A DNA stretch of 64,000 nucleotides from Paracoccaceae bacterium. GTDB taxonomy: Bacteria > Pseudomonadota > Alphaproteobacteria > Rhodobacterales > Rhodobacteraceae. Positions 8,767 to 17,476 of the stretch are shown one piece after another. A program made the position numbers and the translations under genes. The stretch's first letter is position 1; each line of letters starts with the position of its first letter. The DNA lies in contig JADHOV010000002.1 in NCBI GenBank assembly GCA_016778765.1, forward strand, positions 62,001 to 126,000. The letters are read 5' to 3'. The notes below the pieces were generated by a model, which made no database searches, was not told where the DNA came from, and saw only the letters and a list, made by a program, of their open reading frames with translations.

Positions 8767-9578
8767 TGCCTTCATATCAAACCAGCGTCGGTGAATCCTG
8801 GAAGCACCGCACCACTAAAGAGCAGTGGATCCGGTGGTTCTTTTGGCTGGTCAGCTTAGCCATTATTGCCTATTCGTGGCAGATGATTTCGGAAAAAACC
8901 ATTTGGTTTTTTGTTACGGATGCGCCGGGGCAAGGTGCGGATATGGTCGCGCGTATGATTCCACCCAAATGGTCTTATCTCGATCAATTGTGGAAACCCG
9001 TCTGGGATACGCTTAATATTGCAACATTGGGCACTGTCATTGCGATGGTCATCGCAGGCCCCGTCGCGTTTGCAGCAGCGCGAAATACCACACCGCATAT
9101 TATCGTGCGAACGATTGCGCTTTTTATCATCGTTTCTTCAAGATCAGTAAACTCATTGATCTGGGCGCTTATCTTGGTGTTCATCCTTGGGCCAGGCGTG
9201 CTGGCCGGAACGATTGCAATTGGCTTACGATCGGTCGGATTTTGCGCCAAATTGATTTATGAATCGATTGAAGAAATTGATCATACGCAAGTTGAGGCAA
9301 TCGAGGCCACTGGCGCTAATAAAGCGCAGCAAATGATCTTTGGGATTTTACCGCAAGTGCTGCCGACCATTGCAGGCGTTGCAATTTACCGCTGGGACAT
9401 CAATATTCGCGAGTCAACTATTTTAGGACTGGTTGGAGCCGGTGGCATCGGCTTGCAATTGAACGGATCGCTGAACACGCTGGCCTGGACGCAAGTTTCG
9501 ATGATCCTCATCGTGATTCTGATCACCGTGTTTATTTCTGAATGGGTGTCTGCAAAGGTGCGCGGTGCGATCATTTAA
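8766..9578 (+). CDS. phnE: Phosphonate-type ABC transporter permease 2 (PhnE family)
   Basis: A 270-residue permease homologous to the preceding one. Its EAA loop is E-A-I-E-A-T-G-A-N-K-A-Q-Q, and it repeats the motif I-N-I-R-E-S-T-I-L-G-L-V-G-A-G-G-I-G. The start ATG shares one base with the stop of phnE1. Two-permease PhnE arrangements are known for several phosphonate and phosphite importers. No C-P lyase, phosphonatase or phosphite dehydrogenase gene follows, so the ligand may be processed by enzymes encoded elsewhere. Confidence 0.9.
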   Translation: MPSYQTSVGESWKHRTTKEQWIRWFFWLVSLAIIAYSWQMISEKTIWFFVTDAPGQGADMVARMIPPKWSYLDQLWKPVWDTLNIATLGTVIAMVIAGPVAFAAARNTTPHIIVRTIALFIIVSSRSVNSLIWALILVFILGPGVLAGTIAIGLRSVGFCAKLIYESIEEIDHTQVEAIEATGANKAQQMIFGILPQVLPTIAGVAIYRWDINIRESTILGLVGAGGIGLQLNGSLNTLAWTQVSMILIVILITVFISEWVSAKVRGAII

Positions 9579-10059
9579 AATGCAAAGCAAGGTCGGTAAA
9601 TTACAGCATGGATAATATTCCAAGCCGGGCCTTTGATGCCGACTTAAACTGGCGAAGAGGGGTTGAGCTTCTTTCCGAGGCGTGATCAACAAATAAAATA
9701 ATAAAAGGGGGTAATCCATCGTGGTACGAAGGGTTGCCCTTTTTTATAAACCGTATCCCAATCAAGGCTTCCATCGGCTTAGCTCACCACACCTTTGCGT
9801 TCAGTTAAAAAGTTTCGGCTGCCTGCACTTTTATTAAGAGCTTTTTCAAGGAGTTTATTGATGAGAGTTGCCCATTCATTATTTGAATAAAAAAAATTAA
9901 GTAAGTAATAAAAATTTATAAAAAACATTTCTATTGAAATAAAATTACTTTGAAATAGTTAAATTTGTCAGAAACCGGCTTTCGGGTCGTTTTTGGGGAT
10001 ATGTTTAGGTTTTTGGCGGGGTGACAGGCCCTGCTGTAAACGAATAGGAGTTTTAAAAA
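9579..10059 (+). other. Intergenic region: phn operon 3' end and tct upstream region
   Basis: No gene is supported in these 481 bp. The first half has short complementary segments (GTCGG at 9592, CCGAC at 9639) and a small terminator-like hairpin, AAGGG-TTG-CCCTT followed by Ts (9729-9745), which could end the phn transcript. The second half (about 9870-9965) is a very A/T-rich stretch, as expected for the tct promoter region. No specific operator was recognised. Confidence 0.5.
9728..9745 (+). terminator. Weak rho-independent terminator after phnE2
   Basis: A five-base-pair stem AAGGG / CCCTT with a 3-nt loop is followed by a run of Ts. It is short, so efficiency is uncertain, but it is the only terminator-like element downstream of the phn operon. 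Confidence 0.45.
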
Positions 10060-11028
10060 ATGAGACTAGACTTGAAGAGCCTCTTTACACCTTTGTTGGC
10101 AGCGTCTTTGACTTTGGCGACAGGTTTGCCTGCATTGGCCGGCGATTGGAAACCACAAAAGCCAGTTGAAATGGTTATTATGGCAGGTCAGGGTGGGGGT
10201 GCCGATCGGCTTGCGCGACTGTTTCAAAGCATCATTCAAAAGGAAAACTTAGCAGATATGCCCGTTTTGCCAGTGAATAAAGGCGGCGGATCTGGCGCGG
10301 AAGCGCTGCGGTATCTGAAAGACAAAGCCGGTGATAATCATGTGATTATGGCCACGCTAAACAGTTATTACACCACGCCCTTGCGGACAGATATTGGGGT
10401 GAATATTGAAGAGTTTACCCCGATAGCGCGGATGGCGCTGGATACGTTTGTGCTTTGGGTCCACGCAGATACGGGCATCACCACGATCGAAGAATATGTT
10501 GCCGCGGTGAAAGCCGAAGGTGGCGCTTGGAAAATGGGTGGCACGGGAACTGGACAGGAAGACAGCCTGGTGACAGCTATGCTGGAAGAAGAGTTCGATA
10601 TCTCGGTGACTTATGTTCCCTTCAAAGGGGGCGGAGCGGTAGCAAAGAGTCTTGTTGGCGGGGTCATAAACTCGTCTGTGAACAACCCCTCTGAGGCTTT
10701 GGGTTTTTACAAAGCGGGAAAACTTGTGCCGATCGCGGCCTTCACGCCAAACCGGATTGATGTGTTTCCGGAAACACCGACCATGCGCGAATTGGGTCAT
10801 GATTTGGTATATTGGATGCAACGCTCTTTCGTGGCGCCCAAAGATATGGCCCCAGACGCAGTGGATTATTATACAGCTATGTTTGAAAAATTGGCGGCCT
10901 CTTCTGAATGGCAGACCTACACAAAAGAAAAAGCTTTGATGGCAGATTTCCTAACGGGAGACGCGTTGCAGTCTTATTTCTTGGATGAACGTGCCAAACA
11001 TGCGCAATTGTTAAACGTTTCAAACTGA
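10060..11028 (+). CDS. tctC: Tripartite tricarboxylate transporter (TTT) substrate-binding protein, TctC family
   Basis: A 322-residue periplasmic binding protein with a clear signal peptide ending in L-P-A-L-A-G. The mature N-terminus carries K-P-V-E-M-V-I-M-A-G-Q-G-G-G-A-D-R, and further on are the G-T-G-T-G-Q-E-D-S and Y-V-P-F-K-G-G-G-A segments that form the carboxylate site in the TctC/Bug family. It delivers an organic anion to the TctAB membrane complex. A GGAG ribosome-binding site precedes the ATG. The order tctC-tctB-tctA is the usual one. No TctDE two-component regulator is adjacent. Ligands of this family range from citrate to aromatic acids and amino acids, so the substrate is unknown. 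Confidence 0.9.
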   Translation: MRLDLKSLFTPLLAASLTLATGLPALAGDWKPQKPVEMVIMAGQGGGADRLARLFQSIIQKENLADMPVLPVNKGGGSGAEALRYLKDKAGDNHVIMATLNSYYTTPLRTDIGVNIEEFTPIARMALDTFVLWVHADTGITTIEEYVAAVKAEGGAWKMGGTGTGQEDSLVTAMLEEEFDISVTYVPFKGGGAVAKSLVGGVINSSVNNPSEALGFYKAGKLVPIAAFTPNRIDVFPETPTMRELGHDLVYWMQRSFVAPKDMAPDAVDYYTAMFEKLAASSEWQTYTKEKALMADFLTGDALQSYFLDERAKHAQLLNVSN

Positions 11029-11056
11029 TCGGTTTTGAACGGAATTTAAAAAACCA

Positions 11057-11080
11057 GGCGGTCGCGATTGCGCGGCCGTC
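11057..11080 (+). other. GC-rich hairpin between tctC and tctB
   Basis: The arms GGCGGTCGCG (11057-11066) and CGCGGCCGTC (11071-11080) pair over ten positions including G-T pairs, with a 4-nt ATTG loop. No T-run follows, so this looks like a processing or mRNA-stabilising structure protecting the tctC message rather than a terminator. It lies 28 nt after the tctC stop. Confidence 0.65.
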
Positions 11081-11102
11081 ATATTAATATAAGGGCGCTC
11101 AA

Positions 11103-11594
11103 ATGTTGCTTGCTGATCGTGTCATCGCGTGTTTTCTAATATTTTTATCGCTATATTTTATGTGGTATGCCAGCGAGTTGCCCATCGGATGGAATGGTAT
11201 GACGGGTGGTCCGGGTGGCGGGGCGTTTGGGTTTTGGCTTTCAGCCATTATGATGCTGGCATCGTTAGGTATTTTACGCCGGAGTTATAAATCAAAATCG
11301 GAAAGCGAAGGTTCGTTTTTTGATCCCGAAATGCTGCGATCTGTGGTTATCGTAACGCTGGCCTTGGTAATAACCGTGGCGCTTTTGCCTTGGCTTGGGG
11401 CCTATATAGCGCTTCCCGCTTTTACCTTGTGGTATTTGCGTTTTTTTGGCGGGCATGGATGGGGGCTAAGCCTTTTTATGGCCATCGCCAGCGCCGTCTT
11501 CTTTTTCTTTTTCTTTGAGGTGACGCTCAGAATTCTTTTGCCTAAAGGCATCACAGAGTCTGTCTTTATCCCGCTTTACGCGCAGTTTTTCTAA
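11103..11594 (+). CDS. tctB: TTT transporter small membrane subunit, TctB family
   Basis: A 163-residue protein with four predicted membrane helices (about residues 5-24, 38-58, 81-100 and 113-145), the normal size and topology of TctB. A stretch of consecutive Phe residues (F-F-F-F-F-F-E) marks the last helix. Sequence conservation in this subunit is low, and the call rests mainly on topology and its place between tctC and tctA. The next start codon follows after 11 nt with an AAGGAAC ribosome-binding site. Confidence 0.85.
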   Translation: MLLADRVIACFLIFLSLYFMWYASELPIGWNGMTGGPGGGAFGFWLSAIMMLASLGILRRSYKSKSESEGSFFDPEMLRSVVIVTLALVITVALLPWLGAYIALPAFTLWYLRFFGGHGWGLSLFMAIASAVFFFFFFEVTLRILLPKGITESVFIPLYAQFF

Positions 11595-11605
11595 AGGAAC
11601 CCAAG

Positions 11606-13126
11606 ATGGATTTACTAAACCAATTGGCGAATGGCTTTGCGATTTCTTTGCAACCTTTAAACCTGGTGATCGTGTTCATTGGTGTTTTTGCAGGTTTATT
11701 TATCGGGGCTATGCCGGGGCTTGGATCGGTGAATGGTGTTGCGATTGTGCTACCTTTAACCTTTATCGTGCCTCCATCCTCGGCCATTATTTTGCTTGCA
11801 GCGATTTATTATGGCGCGATGTATGGCGGCGCAGTAAGCTCTATTTTGCTTGGTATTCCTGGCGCATCAACCGCCGTGGCAACCACGTTTGATGGCCGGC
11901 CAATGGCGCAACAGGGCAAAGCCGGGCTGGCGCTGTTAACGGCGGCGGCCGCCTCTTTTATTGGCGGAACAATTTCGATCATCTTATTTACACTTTTCGC
12001 AGAACCGTTGGCGGATCTGGCATTGGCCTTTGGACCAGCAGAAGAATTTACCCTGGTTTTGTTGGCCTTCACCACATTTGTTGGGCTGGGCGGTGATGAT
12101 GTCTATAAAACGATCATTATGATCTGTTTAGGTTTGATTTTATCAACGGTTGGTTTGGATATGATATCTGGGCAACCTCGGATGATTTTCTTTGATCAAC
12201 CCGGCTTTTATTCGGGCATCAGTTTTCTGGTTTTGGCGATTGGAACCTATGGGGTAGGGGAAATTTTATATACGATTGAAACGCAGAAAACGGCCCCCTC
12301 AGTGACGTCGGCGAAATTGTCTTTCAAAGATATTTGGTCTGGTTTGAAAGAGGTGAATAAGCTTTGGAAAACGATGAGCTTTGGTTCTTTTCTGGGGTTT
12401 TTCGTGGGTATGTTGCCTGCTGCGGGCGCTACCCCTGCTGCGCTTATGTCTTACGGGGTGGCAAAATTATCGTCAAAAACCCCTGAGAAATTTGGAAAAG
12501 GCGCGGTTGAAGGCGTGGCCGCCCCAGAAACCGCCAATAATGCGGCATCAACAGGATCACTATTGCCGATGTTGACGCTTGGAATACCTGGCTCCCCGAC
12601 CACGGCTTTGCTGCTTGGGGGCATGGTGATGTGGGGGCTGGTTCCGGGGCCCATGCTGTTCATTGAACAATCCGAGTTTGTTTGGAGTTTGATATCCTCA
12701 CTCTATACCGCCAATGTTATGGCCGTTATTGTCAATTTGGCGTTAATTCCAGTTTTTGTTTGGGCGTTGCGAATGCCTTTCAGCGTTTTATGCGCCATGG
12801 TGTTTTTGCTTTGCTTGGTTGGAGGCTACGCACCAAGCCAAAAAATTCATGATGTTTGGTTGATTATTGGCTTTGGCATCTGCGGGTATATTTTGCGAAA
12901 AGCGGATTATCCCTTGGCCCCTTTGGTCTTAGCCTTGGTACTGGGGGGGTTAATGGAAAAAAGCTTTCGGCAAACATTGATTGCCGAGCAAGGAAACATT
13001 TTCGCCTTCGTTGAGCGGCCATTATCCGCAACCTTTTTAGGTATAAGTATCATTCTGTTTCTTTTACCTTTTTTAAAGTTTTTTCTATCTCGAAAACGGG
13101 CTGCATCGGTCAGCTCGCAATCGTAG
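11606..13126 (+). CDS. tctA: TTT transporter large membrane subunit, TctA family
   Basis: A 506-residue, roughly 12-helix membrane protein. Family hallmarks are G-A-M-P-G-L-G-S-V-N-G at the N-terminus, Y-G-A-M-Y-G-G-A-V-S-S-I-L-L-G-I-P-G, the mid-protein G-M-L-P-A-A-G-A-T-P-A, and L-T-L-G-I-P-G-S-P-T-T. These pseudo-repeated glycine/proline motifs line the transport path. Together with TctB it forms the cation-coupled carboxylate permease loaded by TctC. Length is normal for the family. A 260 bp gap without a convincing gene follows. Confidence 0.93.
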   Translation: MDLLNQLANGFAISLQPLNLVIVFIGVFAGLFIGAMPGLGSVNGVAIVLPLTFIVPPSSAIILLAAIYYGAMYGGAVSSILLGIPGASTAVATTFDGRPMAQQGKAGLALLTAAAASFIGGTISIILFTLFAEPLADLALAFGPAEEFTLVLLAFTTFVGLGGDDVYKTIIMICLGLILSTVGLDMISGQPRMIFFDQPGFYSGISFLVLAIGTYGVGEILYTIETQKTAPSVTSAKLSFKDIWSGLKEVNKLWKTMSFGSFLGFFVGMLPAAGATPAALMSYGVAKLSSKTPEKFGKGAVEGVAAPETANNAASTGSLLPMLTLGIPGSPTTALLLGGMVMWGLVPGPMLFIEQSEFVWSLISSLYTANVMAVIVNLALIPVFVWALRMPFSVLCAMVFLLCLVGGYAPSQKIHDVWLIIGFGICGYILRKADYPLAPLVLALVLGGLMEKSFRQTLIAEQGNIFAFVERPLSATFLGISIILFLLPFLKFFLSRKRAASVSSQS

Positions 13127-13386
13127 AAAGGGGGCTTTTCTTGGTGCAAATAGACCGTCGTGTTGGCCAGATATTCAGTTGCTATATCTGCAGCTCATTA
13201 AGGCATATTTTGGGACTTCCTGCTTTATTTCAGAGTGTAATTTTTAATCAAAGTGCGGTTTTTTCGAAATCCCTAACTTATGCTTTGCACGAAGGGGATG
13301 TGGCAAAATCTTGCAAGATGTATCGCGCGCGGCGCTTGAATACGCGTTTAAGGCCTTTCGGTCCGCGTTAGAAAGAAGGATGTTAC

Positions 13387-14220
13387 ATGCTTAAAAATAT
13401 TCTTGTGGCCTATAATGGCTTGCCTGGATCCGATGCGGCGTTGAAAGGTGCTGTGCAGGTTCAACGGCGCTTTGATGCGGATCTCACGGGTTTATTTGCG
13501 CATGGAAATCCGTTTTTATCGCGGCAGTTGCACAAGGCGTGGATGCCACAAAAAATGCAGGATGCAATCGTGGAGGCTGCGGATAGCCCCAGTGTTGATA
13601 TTCGAGAAAAATTTGATCAGATATGTCAGTTAGTTCCAACTGAAAAGAAAACATGGATAAATAGCGGGGGATCTGTTCAAACCACGGTTACACGGTATTC
13701 ACGGCTGTTTGATCTAACAATTTTGGGAATGCATGAAAAAAGCTATGCGCATAACCTATCGCATTTAGAGCTTTTTCCAGACCGAATCGCCTTGGAAAGT
13801 GGGCGGCCGGTTTTGGTGTTTCCATCAAATCCTCCCGTGGATTGCTTTGATAAAACCATCGTGATTGCGTGGGATGGCAAGCGGGCGGCGGCGCGGGCGC
13901 TGGCTGATGCTAAACTATTTTTAAGAGCGGGCCATATTGTTGATCTTGTGTCGATCGGGCGCATGCCGCTTGCCGAAGCAACCCCAGGCGTTGATATTGA
14001 GAAGCTTTTTAAAAACCATGGCTGGAATGTCACGATCAGTGAGATACCGCTGTCTAAAAAAACCATCTCGCAAACTCTTGTAGAGCATTGCCGCAACGTT
14101 GATGCTGGCCTTTTGGTGATGGGCGCTTACGAACATTCGCCGCTTCGCGAAGGGTTATTTGGGGGCGTGACACAGGATATTTCGCTTGGCGCCGAAATTC
14201 CCGTATTGATGAGCCATTAG
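13387..14220 (+). CDS. Universal stress protein (tandem UspA-like)
   Basis: A 277-residue protein made of two Usp folds. The first begins L-K-N-I-L-V-A-Y-N-G and is degenerate; the second begins K-T-I-V-I-A-W-D-G (about residue 156) and ends with L-L-V-M-G-A-Y-E-H-S-P-L-R-E, followed by G-G-V-T-Q-D-I. This matches the G-x2-G-x9-G-(S/T)-type nucleotide site only in part, because the usual Ser/Thr after the second Gly is replaced. It is a soluble cytoplasmic protein, role unknown. An AAGGA ribosome-binding site lies before the ATG. Tct operons are often followed by a usp gene, so it may be co-expressed with the transporter. Confidence 0.85.
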   Translation: MLKNILVAYNGLPGSDAALKGAVQVQRRFDADLTGLFAHGNPFLSRQLHKAWMPQKMQDAIVEAADSPSVDIREKFDQICQLVPTEKKTWINSGGSVQTTVTRYSRLFDLTILGMHEKSYAHNLSHLELFPDRIALESGRPVLVFPSNPPVDCFDKTIVIAWDGKRAAARALADAKLFLRAGHIVDLVSIGRMPLAEATPGVDIEKLFKNHGWNVTISEIPLSKKTISQTLVEHCRNVDAGLLVMGAYEHSPLREGLFGGVTQDISLGAEIPVLMSH

Positions 14221-14303
14221 CCCTTTTACAGCTTCAATATATGGTTGCCTCACCTTCACATGCGTTTGGAGCGCTGCGCTGGCTGCGCAACCCAGACGTC
14301 TTA

Positions 14304-14876
14304 TCAAGGTTGCCAGTCTATCGGGTAGATGGCTTCATTCCGTCTCATGAAAAAGGGCGTTAGCGGCCCGTTATAGGTTGCCTTGATCGACGGGCCCAGG
14401 ATCGTCACGCCAGCCTCTTGCAAGTGGCGCTTAAGATGCGCAGCGCGAGTTTGATAATTTTTGTCGGTAGACCTGCCAGAATATTGGATCACCGCGTAAT
14501 ATCCGCCCGGAACCGTAACCAACTTTACTGATTTGTGTGAAGGCACTGGGGCCGTTTCTTTGGTAAAGGCTTCAGGCAAATAAAATTGCATTTGCGCCAC
14601 ACCGTTTTTGTGGGTTTGCGTGACCGGAACGGTCATTGAAATTTTCGAAGAGGCTTCATTGCTGCCGGAAATATACGAAAACAATCGGCGAAATGCCGAA
14701 TTGCTGCCGTGACCCTGAATGGTTTGAACAGCAAGCCGGTCTTTATATTGACGAATTTCATAGGCGTCATTTGTTTGCAAAATTTTATATTCTGTCTCTT
14801 CATAGGCCATTGCGCCTCCGGAAAATAACACCCAAACCATAAGGCCGGTGGTCAATATGCGAGAGATTTCTATCAT
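14304..14876 (-). CDS. SOUL-family haem-binding protein, exported
   Basis: A 190-residue protein starting with a hydrophobic signal segment (L-M-V-W-V-L-F-S-G-G-A-M-A). The body matches the SOUL/HBP family: Y-E-I-R-Q-Y near residue 38, F-R-R-L-F-S-Y-I-S-G-S-N, then K-I-S-M-T-V-P-V and the late P-F-F-M-R-R-N-E block. SOUL proteins bind haem or other tetrapyrroles; in bacteria their role is mostly unknown. The gene is single, transcribed away from the iron-type binding protein gene at 15096, with which it shares a 219 bp A/T-rich upstream region. The ribosome-binding site is weak. Confidence 0.85.
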   Translation of the reverse strand: MIEISRILTTGLMVWVLFSGGAMAYEETEYKILQTNDAYEIRQYKDRLAVQTIQGHGSNSAFRRLFSYISGSNEASSKISMTVPVTQTHKNGVAQMQFYLPEAFTKETAPVPSHKSVKLVTVPGGYYAVIQYSGRSTDKNYQTRAAHLKRHLQEAGVTILGPSIKATYNGPLTPFFMRRNEAIYPIDWQP

Positions 14877-15095
14877 AATATAAATATAGCTTTTGGATAT
14901 GTTGAATCAATTATGTAGTTATTAGTATCTGTTAAAATTTAATTTTCACCTTTTTATGAAGGTGTGGAGGGTTCTTTTTTTGCATAAAGAGTTGAGGAAA
15001 ATTTTTTCTTAGTATTTTTATCAACAATTATTCTTTACAAAAATTGTCAAGAAATATATTGATGGTCTATCAACTGAAAAATATGGAATTATGAC

Positions 15096-16100
15096 ATGAA
15101 ATCTTTTGTAAAACTGATCGCGGCAGGTCTCGTTCTCACAAGCGCTGCTGAAGCCGAGGACGTGAACGTTTATTCTTATCGTCAACCCGAATTGATCAAG
15201 CCACTTACCGATGCGTTCACAAAAAAAACGGGTATCAAAGTGAACGCGGCTTACCTTAAAAAAGGTATGGTCGAGCGGATGAAAGCAGAAGGCAAACGCA
15301 GCCCTGTTGATGTGATGCTAACCGTCGATATTTCGCGCCTTGCGGCTTTGCTAGACGCGGGGTTAACGCAGCCGGTTGAGAGCGCATTACTGGAAGAGAA
15401 CGTGCCCAGCCTGTATCGGGATCCGGGCAAGGAATGGTTTGGGTTAACCACGCGGGCTCGTATTGTTTATGCAAGCAAAGAGCGTGTTGCTGCGGGCGAG
15501 GTGACAACCTATGAAGATCTTGCTGATCCAAAATGGCGCGGTAGGCTTTGCACGCGTTCGGGCACCAATGCCTATAATTTGGCGCTTATGTCGGCGGTGA
15601 TTTATCACCACGGTGAGGCAGGTGCACAAACTTGGCTTGAGGGTGTTAAGGCAAATTTGGCGCGCAAACCTCAGGGCAATGATCGTGCGCAGGTTAAGGC
15701 CATCTGGGCGGGTGAATGCGATATTTCTATTGGGAACACCTATTATATGGGTAAAATGCTTGCGGATTCTGAACAAAAAGCTTGGGCAGACAGCGTCAAT
15801 GTGTTGTTTCCAAAGTTTGAAAATGGCGGTACGCATGTAAATATTTCCGGTATAGCCATGGCAAAACATGCGCCAAATAGAGAAAACGCGCTTAAGTTTA
15901 TGGAGTTTTTGACATCTCCTGATGCGCAAGAGGTCTATGCGACTGCCAATTATGAATATCCAATCGCTCCGAACACTGAGCCAGCTGAATTGGTTAAGGG
16001 GTGGGGTGCGTTTCAGGCAGATGATGTGAATCTGATGGAGCTGGCAGCGCGGCGCAAGCTTGCCTTGAAACTCACTGAAGTTGTGGATTTTGACGGGTAA
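15096..16100 (+). CDS. Iron(III)-type ABC transporter periplasmic binding protein (FbpA/FutA family)
   Basis: A 334-residue precursor with a signal peptide (cleavage around A-E-A / E-D). The mature start V-N-V-Y-S-Y-R-Q-P is typical of the Fbp/Fut group. The paired tyrosines of the I-G-N-T-Y-Y-M-G-K motif (about residue 214) are the iron ligands in this group, with a further Tyr near Y-S-Y. It should capture ferric iron in the periplasm. No permease or ATPase gene follows, so it is an orphan binding protein that must use a transporter encoded elsewhere. Upstream DNA is A/T-rich and could hold an iron-responsive operator, but I could not identify one with confidence. Confidence 0.87.
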   Translation: MKSFVKLIAAGLVLTSAAEAEDVNVYSYRQPELIKPLTDAFTKKTGIKVNAAYLKKGMVERMKAEGKRSPVDVMLTVDISRLAALLDAGLTQPVESALLEENVPSLYRDPGKEWFGLTTRARIVYASKERVAAGEVTTYEDLADPKWRGRLCTRSGTNAYNLALMSAVIYHHGEAGAQTWLEGVKANLARKPQGNDRAQVKAIWAGECDISIGNTYYMGKMLADSEQKAWADSVNVLFPKFENGGTHVNISGIAMAKHAPNRENALKFMEFLTSPDAQEVYATANYEYPIAPNTEPAELVKGWGAFQADDVNLMELAARRKLALKLTEVVDFDG

Positions 16101-16113
16101 TCACATCGTGCAG

Positions 16114-16135
16114 GGCCCGGTGTTAAAGCTGGGCC
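16114..16135 (+). other. Hairpin downstream of the iron-type binding protein gene
   Basis: GGCCCGG (16114-16120) pairs with CTGGGCC (16129-16135) over seven positions with one G-T pair and an 8-nt loop. It starts 13 nt after the stop codon. There is no T-run, so a stabilising 3' structure is more likely than a classical terminator. Confidence 0.5.
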
Positions 16136-16334
16136 GGCCTATCACGCTGCGTTTCTATCAAGTTTACTCACGGCTGGTTTGGGGTGGTTTTGGGCTGGGA
16201 TAGACGATGCTCTGTCAAAATGGTCCTTTTTCTTTTGCAATTCGTTGCAGCCCTAGCCCAGCTTCAGCGGCGCGCAAGCAGGTAAAAGCCTTACTAAGAT
16301 CCGTCGGTATTGTCTGAATGAGAAGAGGTGTCAC

Positions 16335-16814
16335 ATGTTAGAAAATCCATTAGGTATCAGAGGGGCGGCGCCGGTTGGCTTAGTCCAAGACCTAACCCCT
16401 GACGAGGCGCTTTGCATCCGGTATTTGCGGCTTTGGTGGGCGGGGCCAGAGGCGCAAGCGGAAATTTGGAATGAATTTTCACGAAGTTTAGGACCAAACC
16501 GCGCAAAACAAGCGTTTTCGGCGTTTGAAAGCGTGTTTGCAATCTGTTCTAGCCATGGCCGGAGACCCTTCATTTTAAATTGTGTGAATTGTAAATCCCT
16601 AGGCGGAGATGAATCGGGATTTGTTAATTTTCTGGGCTACGCTGTGGAGGGGCAGCGTGAAGATGCTTTTTTAATGGCCTGCAATTTTGTACGCCCCGAA
16701 GTCGCACTAATCCTGCTGAATTTCGCGATGGACCTTGCCCTCAATCTACGCCTGATTGCCTTAAATATCGGGGTCGTGCAGGCGCAGCCTCCGCTTTGCA
16801 AACACTGGCATTGA
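16335..16814 (+). CDS. Conserved-looking hypothetical protein
   Basis: I do not recognise this 159-residue protein. An AGAAGAGG ribosome-binding site stands before the ATG, supporting translation. It has no signal peptide. The N-terminal third contains L-T-P-D-E-A-L-C-I-R-Y-L-R-L-W-W-A-G, and two Cys lie close together in L-N-C-V-N-C-K near the middle, a possible metal-binding pair. The rest is predicted helical with several Leu-rich stretches. It is a single gene between two non-coding regions; nothing nearby points to a function. Confidence 0.65.
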   Translation: MLENPLGIRGAAPVGLVQDLTPDEALCIRYLRLWWAGPEAQAEIWNEFSRSLGPNRAKQAFSAFESVFAICSSHGRRPFILNCVNCKSLGGDESGFVNFLGYAVEGQREDAFLMACNFVRPEVALILLNFAMDLALNLRLIALNIGVVQAQPPLCKHWH

Positions 16815-17476
16815 GCTGATAAACCGTGTCAGCTGGCCAGATTCAAGTTAAAAAATTTTTCTCTTTAGAGTTATGAGCTTTTCGCGCTATTGATTTTGAG
16901 ACTCAATTCACCTGATCGGCAAAAGAAAATGGTCAGCCAGAATTGAATTGAGATGCCTAGATCTCGATAGAAATTGTTTGATTTTCAACTCGAATTTCGT
17001 GTGTTTAAGCTGTTATTTGTGATTTCATGATACGTAAATTGATGCTCAGAATAGACATACGATTGCAACGCATTTTAACAATGAAACTTTTCTTAAGCCT
17101 CATTGATTTAGTGATTGAAACGTAAAATTAAAAAGCTTGGGGCTAGCTCTGTCTAACCGCAGATTAAAATTATGTCAGAGCTTGGCCAGCTTTTTCCTTA
17201 ACGAGAGCCGCTGGGCCCATATGCTATGCATTATACAAAATTAAGCCCGCCCAAAGGAAAATGAGCAGCCAGCTTCGCCGCTTTGCCTTGCGGGCGCGGT
17301 TCAACACGTCTGTCACTTATAAACGTGATCAAAGACTTGCGTCGATCCGGTGTTCAAAAGCGTGCTTTTAGGAATTGAACAGTCAGAATGGCGAAGACAG
17401 GAATAAGACCCGATCTGCTTGCGCTCTCATGGTCCAGTTTGAGCTTAATCGGACCCTTCTTATAGAAACGGTAAGC
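16815..17476 (+). other. 662 bp non-coding region with RNA-like secondary structure
   Basis: No open frame is credible here. Two structures stand out on the plus strand. CTCAATTCA (16902-16910) pairs with TGAATTGAG (16944-16952), with an inner helix CTGATC/GGTCAG. Further on, a long imperfect stem (about 17133-17151 with 17176-17190) is followed by TTTTT. Together they could be an sRNA with its terminator, or a long 3' UTR of the gene ending at 16814. The last 280 bp show nothing specific. Confidence 0.4.
17133..17195 (+). terminator. Terminator-like long imperfect hairpin
   Basis: The 5' arm (AGCTTGGGGCTAGCTCTG, ending at 17151) and the 3' arm (CAGAGCTTGGCCAGCT, 17176-17191) pair with a few mismatches around a 24-nt loop and lead into TTTTT. 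The distance from the nearest plus-strand gene (over 300 nt) suggests it ends an unannotated transcript. Confidence 0.4.

Noticed and set aside
13141-13371. 76-codon open frame between tctA and the usp gene
   Set aside because: TTG start without a ribosome-binding site and no recognisable protein pattern; likely chance.
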